Part shown: one piece after another, positions 62,912-64,000 of the stretch
Layout: every line of letters begins with the position of its first letter
Numbering within the stretch: position 1 is the stretch's first letter
Source of the DNA: an uncultured Lachnospiraceae bacterium
Lineage (GTDB): Bacteria > Bacillota > Clostridia > Lachnospirales > Lachnospiraceae
Assembly: GCA_947567595.1 (NCBI GenBank)
Contig: CANOMQ010000001.1
Location: 203,613-267,612, forward strand
DNA length: 64,000 nucleotides
Reading direction: 5' to 3'
Made by a program: the position numbers and the translations under genes
The notes under the pieces: model-generated
Told to the model about the DNA's origin: nothing
The model's input: only the letters and a program-made list of their open reading frames with translations
The model's database searches: none

Positions 62912-63007
62912 GAAAGCAGAACCCTCCATGACACAGGAACATGGGAACCATGAGTTGGAGGATTTTGAAAAATTATATAATTATAATTAAGAAAGGAAGG
63001 GATACAA

Positions 63008-64000
63008 ATGGACAATGGCTGGATTGGAAGCTTAGGAGCGCTTCCACTTGCAAAGCATGGCAAAAGCAGGTCTATCAACTGCGAAAATCCCTATGGGGAA
63101 AAGGGAAAGGGCGGAATGGCGGAAAGCAAGCTCGGGCGTTCCCGAAAGGGCGCGCCGTGTATCCAAGGGCTTGCGCCGGGCAGCGTCACGACCTTGGCGC
63201 AGATTGAAGGCTCGGGCGTCATTCAGCATATATGGATGACCGTGACAGACAGGACGCAGCAGGACAACTACGTGCTGCGGGATTTGGTGCTCAGAATGTA
63301 CTGGGACGACGAAAAGACGCCTTCCGTGGAGGTGCCGCTGGGCGATTTCTTCTGCTGCGGGTTTGCAAGGGGCTGCATTGTCAATTCCCTTCCGATTGTG
63401 GTCAATCCGACGCGGGGAATGAACTGTTATTTTCCAATGCCGTTTCACAAAGGGGCGCGGATTACGCTGGAAAATCAGCACGAATGCGAGGTGCCCGCGT
63501 TTTTTTATCAGATTGATTATCTGCTGACGCAGGACATTGCGGAGGACATTGCGTATTTTCATGCGCAGTGGAACCGGGAGCGCATGACGCGCAGACAGGT
63601 TGACTACACGATTTTGGAGAACGTCAGGGGAAAAGGGCATTACGTGGGGACTTACATGGCATTGACCGCACTCGAGCGCTACTGGTGGGGAGAGGGAGAG
63701 GTCAAGTTTTACATTGACGGCGACGAGCAGTATCCGACGATTTGCGGAACAGGCACGGAGGACTATTTTGGCGGCGCATGGAGCTTTGCCGAGCAGCAAA
63801 ACGGCAGAACCGTGGAATGCAATTATTCAACGCCGTTTATGGGGTACCCGTATTATTCCGCGCACGACGAGAGCGTTCACAATTTCTACCACAATGACGA
63901 CACACTGCCACAGCGCGGCTTTTACCGCTGGCATATTATGGACCCGGTTTTGTTTGAGGAGGACATTCGCGTGACCATTCAGCAGATCGGCACCTGCCAC
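63008..64000 (+). CDS. DUF2961 / GH172 family glycoside hydrolase, 3' end outside window
   Basis: An open frame of 331 codons from ATG 63008 (GAAAGGAAGGG upstream) to the window end without a stop. The protein starts GWIGSLGALPLAKHGKSRSINCENPYGEKGKGG and has GSGVIQHIWMTVTD, LRMYWDDEKTPSVEVPLGDFF, YFPMPFHKGARITLENQ, FYIDGDEQYPTICGTGTEDYFGGAW and HNFYHNDD, the double jelly-roll signatures of DUF2961. This family is now GH172, with members acting on alpha-fructofuranosides and D-arabinofuranosides. There is no signal peptide, so it is probably cytoplasmic. The substrate here is unknown. Confidence 0.88.
   Translation, partial: MDNGWIGSLGALPLAKHGKSRSINCENPYGEKGKGGMAESKLGRSRKGAPCIQGLAPGSVTTLAQIEGSGVIQHIWMTVTDRTQQDNYVLRDLVLRMYWDDEKTPSVEVPLGDFFCCGFARGCIVNSLPIVVNPTRGMNCYFPMPFHKGARITLENQHECEVPAFFYQIDYLLTQDIAEDIAYFHAQWNRERMTRRQVDYTILENVRGKGHYVGTYMALTALERYWWGEGEVKFYIDGDEQYPTICGTGTEDYFGGAWSFAEQQNGRTVECNYSTPFMGYPYYSAHDESVHNFYHNDDTLPQRGFYRWHIMDPVLFEEDIRVTIQQIGTCH

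Overview
The window looks like chromosomal DNA of a motile, anaerobic member of the Lachnospiraceae (Clostridia). This is inferred from the style of the genes: a WbaP-type priming transferase with two-domain GT2 enzymes, an LCP protein, a TPR/DUF4037/DUF4125 protein, a Cys-type formate dehydrogenase beside a NuoF/GltD-like reductase, DUF4422, GH172, and the conserved C-terminal end of a flagellin. Base composition is near 50% GC, and most genes lie on the + strand. Genus cannot be fixed from the sequence. I see no tRNA, rRNA, CRISPR array, complete insertion sequence or replication origin.

Layout. (1) 1-13.2 kb: a cell-surface polysaccharide locus with five GT2 glycosyltransferases, a phosphohexomutase, GtrA, a polyprenyl-phosphate sugar-1-phosphate transferase and an LCP ligase. 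(2) 13.2-23.2 kb: housekeeping and envelope-stress genes: glmS, an HtrA-type protease, a long ClpX, a YczE/YitT-type membrane protein, a methyltransferase and a 1163-residue TPR/DUF4037/DUF4125 protein. (3) 23.2-24.3 kb: a small tyrosine recombinase and a flagellin 3' fragment meet head to head, both lacking their 5' ends. (4) 24.3-28.5 kb: hexuronate catabolism (uxaC and a LacI regulator on the - strand; a small membrane protein and kduI on the + strand).

(5) 28.9-46.1 kb: a molybdenum/tungsten formate dehydrogenase island: fdhD, moeA, a mobA-mobB fusion, a second MoCF-binding protein, moaC, modABC, moaA, a MOSC-Mog fusion, then the reductase and catalytic FDH subunits. It is interrupted by an AlbA/Schlafen-type gene split by an amber codon and by a tandem pair of Uma2 genes on the - strand. 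The genes together import molybdate or tungstate, build and insert the pterin cofactor, and supply the enzyme; moaD, moaE and moeB are not in view. (6) 46.2-56.5 kb: a DUF4422 glycosyltransferase, a 7TM hybrid histidine kinase, metNI without metQ, a lipoprotein, an MBOAT/DHHW O-acylation pair and a GH2 enzyme.

(7) 56.5-62 kb: an eroding patch with a frameshifted rhuM, a YgjP-type metallopeptidase, a LysR gene with an internal deletion, a MerR regulator, a SUMF1/flavodoxin/cyclophilin-like fusion and a broken carboxymuconolactone decarboxylase. (8) 61.8-64 kb: a radical SAM protein (-) and a GH172 enzyme (+) that runs off the window.

The most unusual signal is not a gene. The 14-bp palindrome TGACACnnGTGTCA occurs five times exactly, and twice more with the same single change, all inside coding sequence between 31.5 and 55.4 kb. 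Chance predicts about 0.004 copies in 64 kb.
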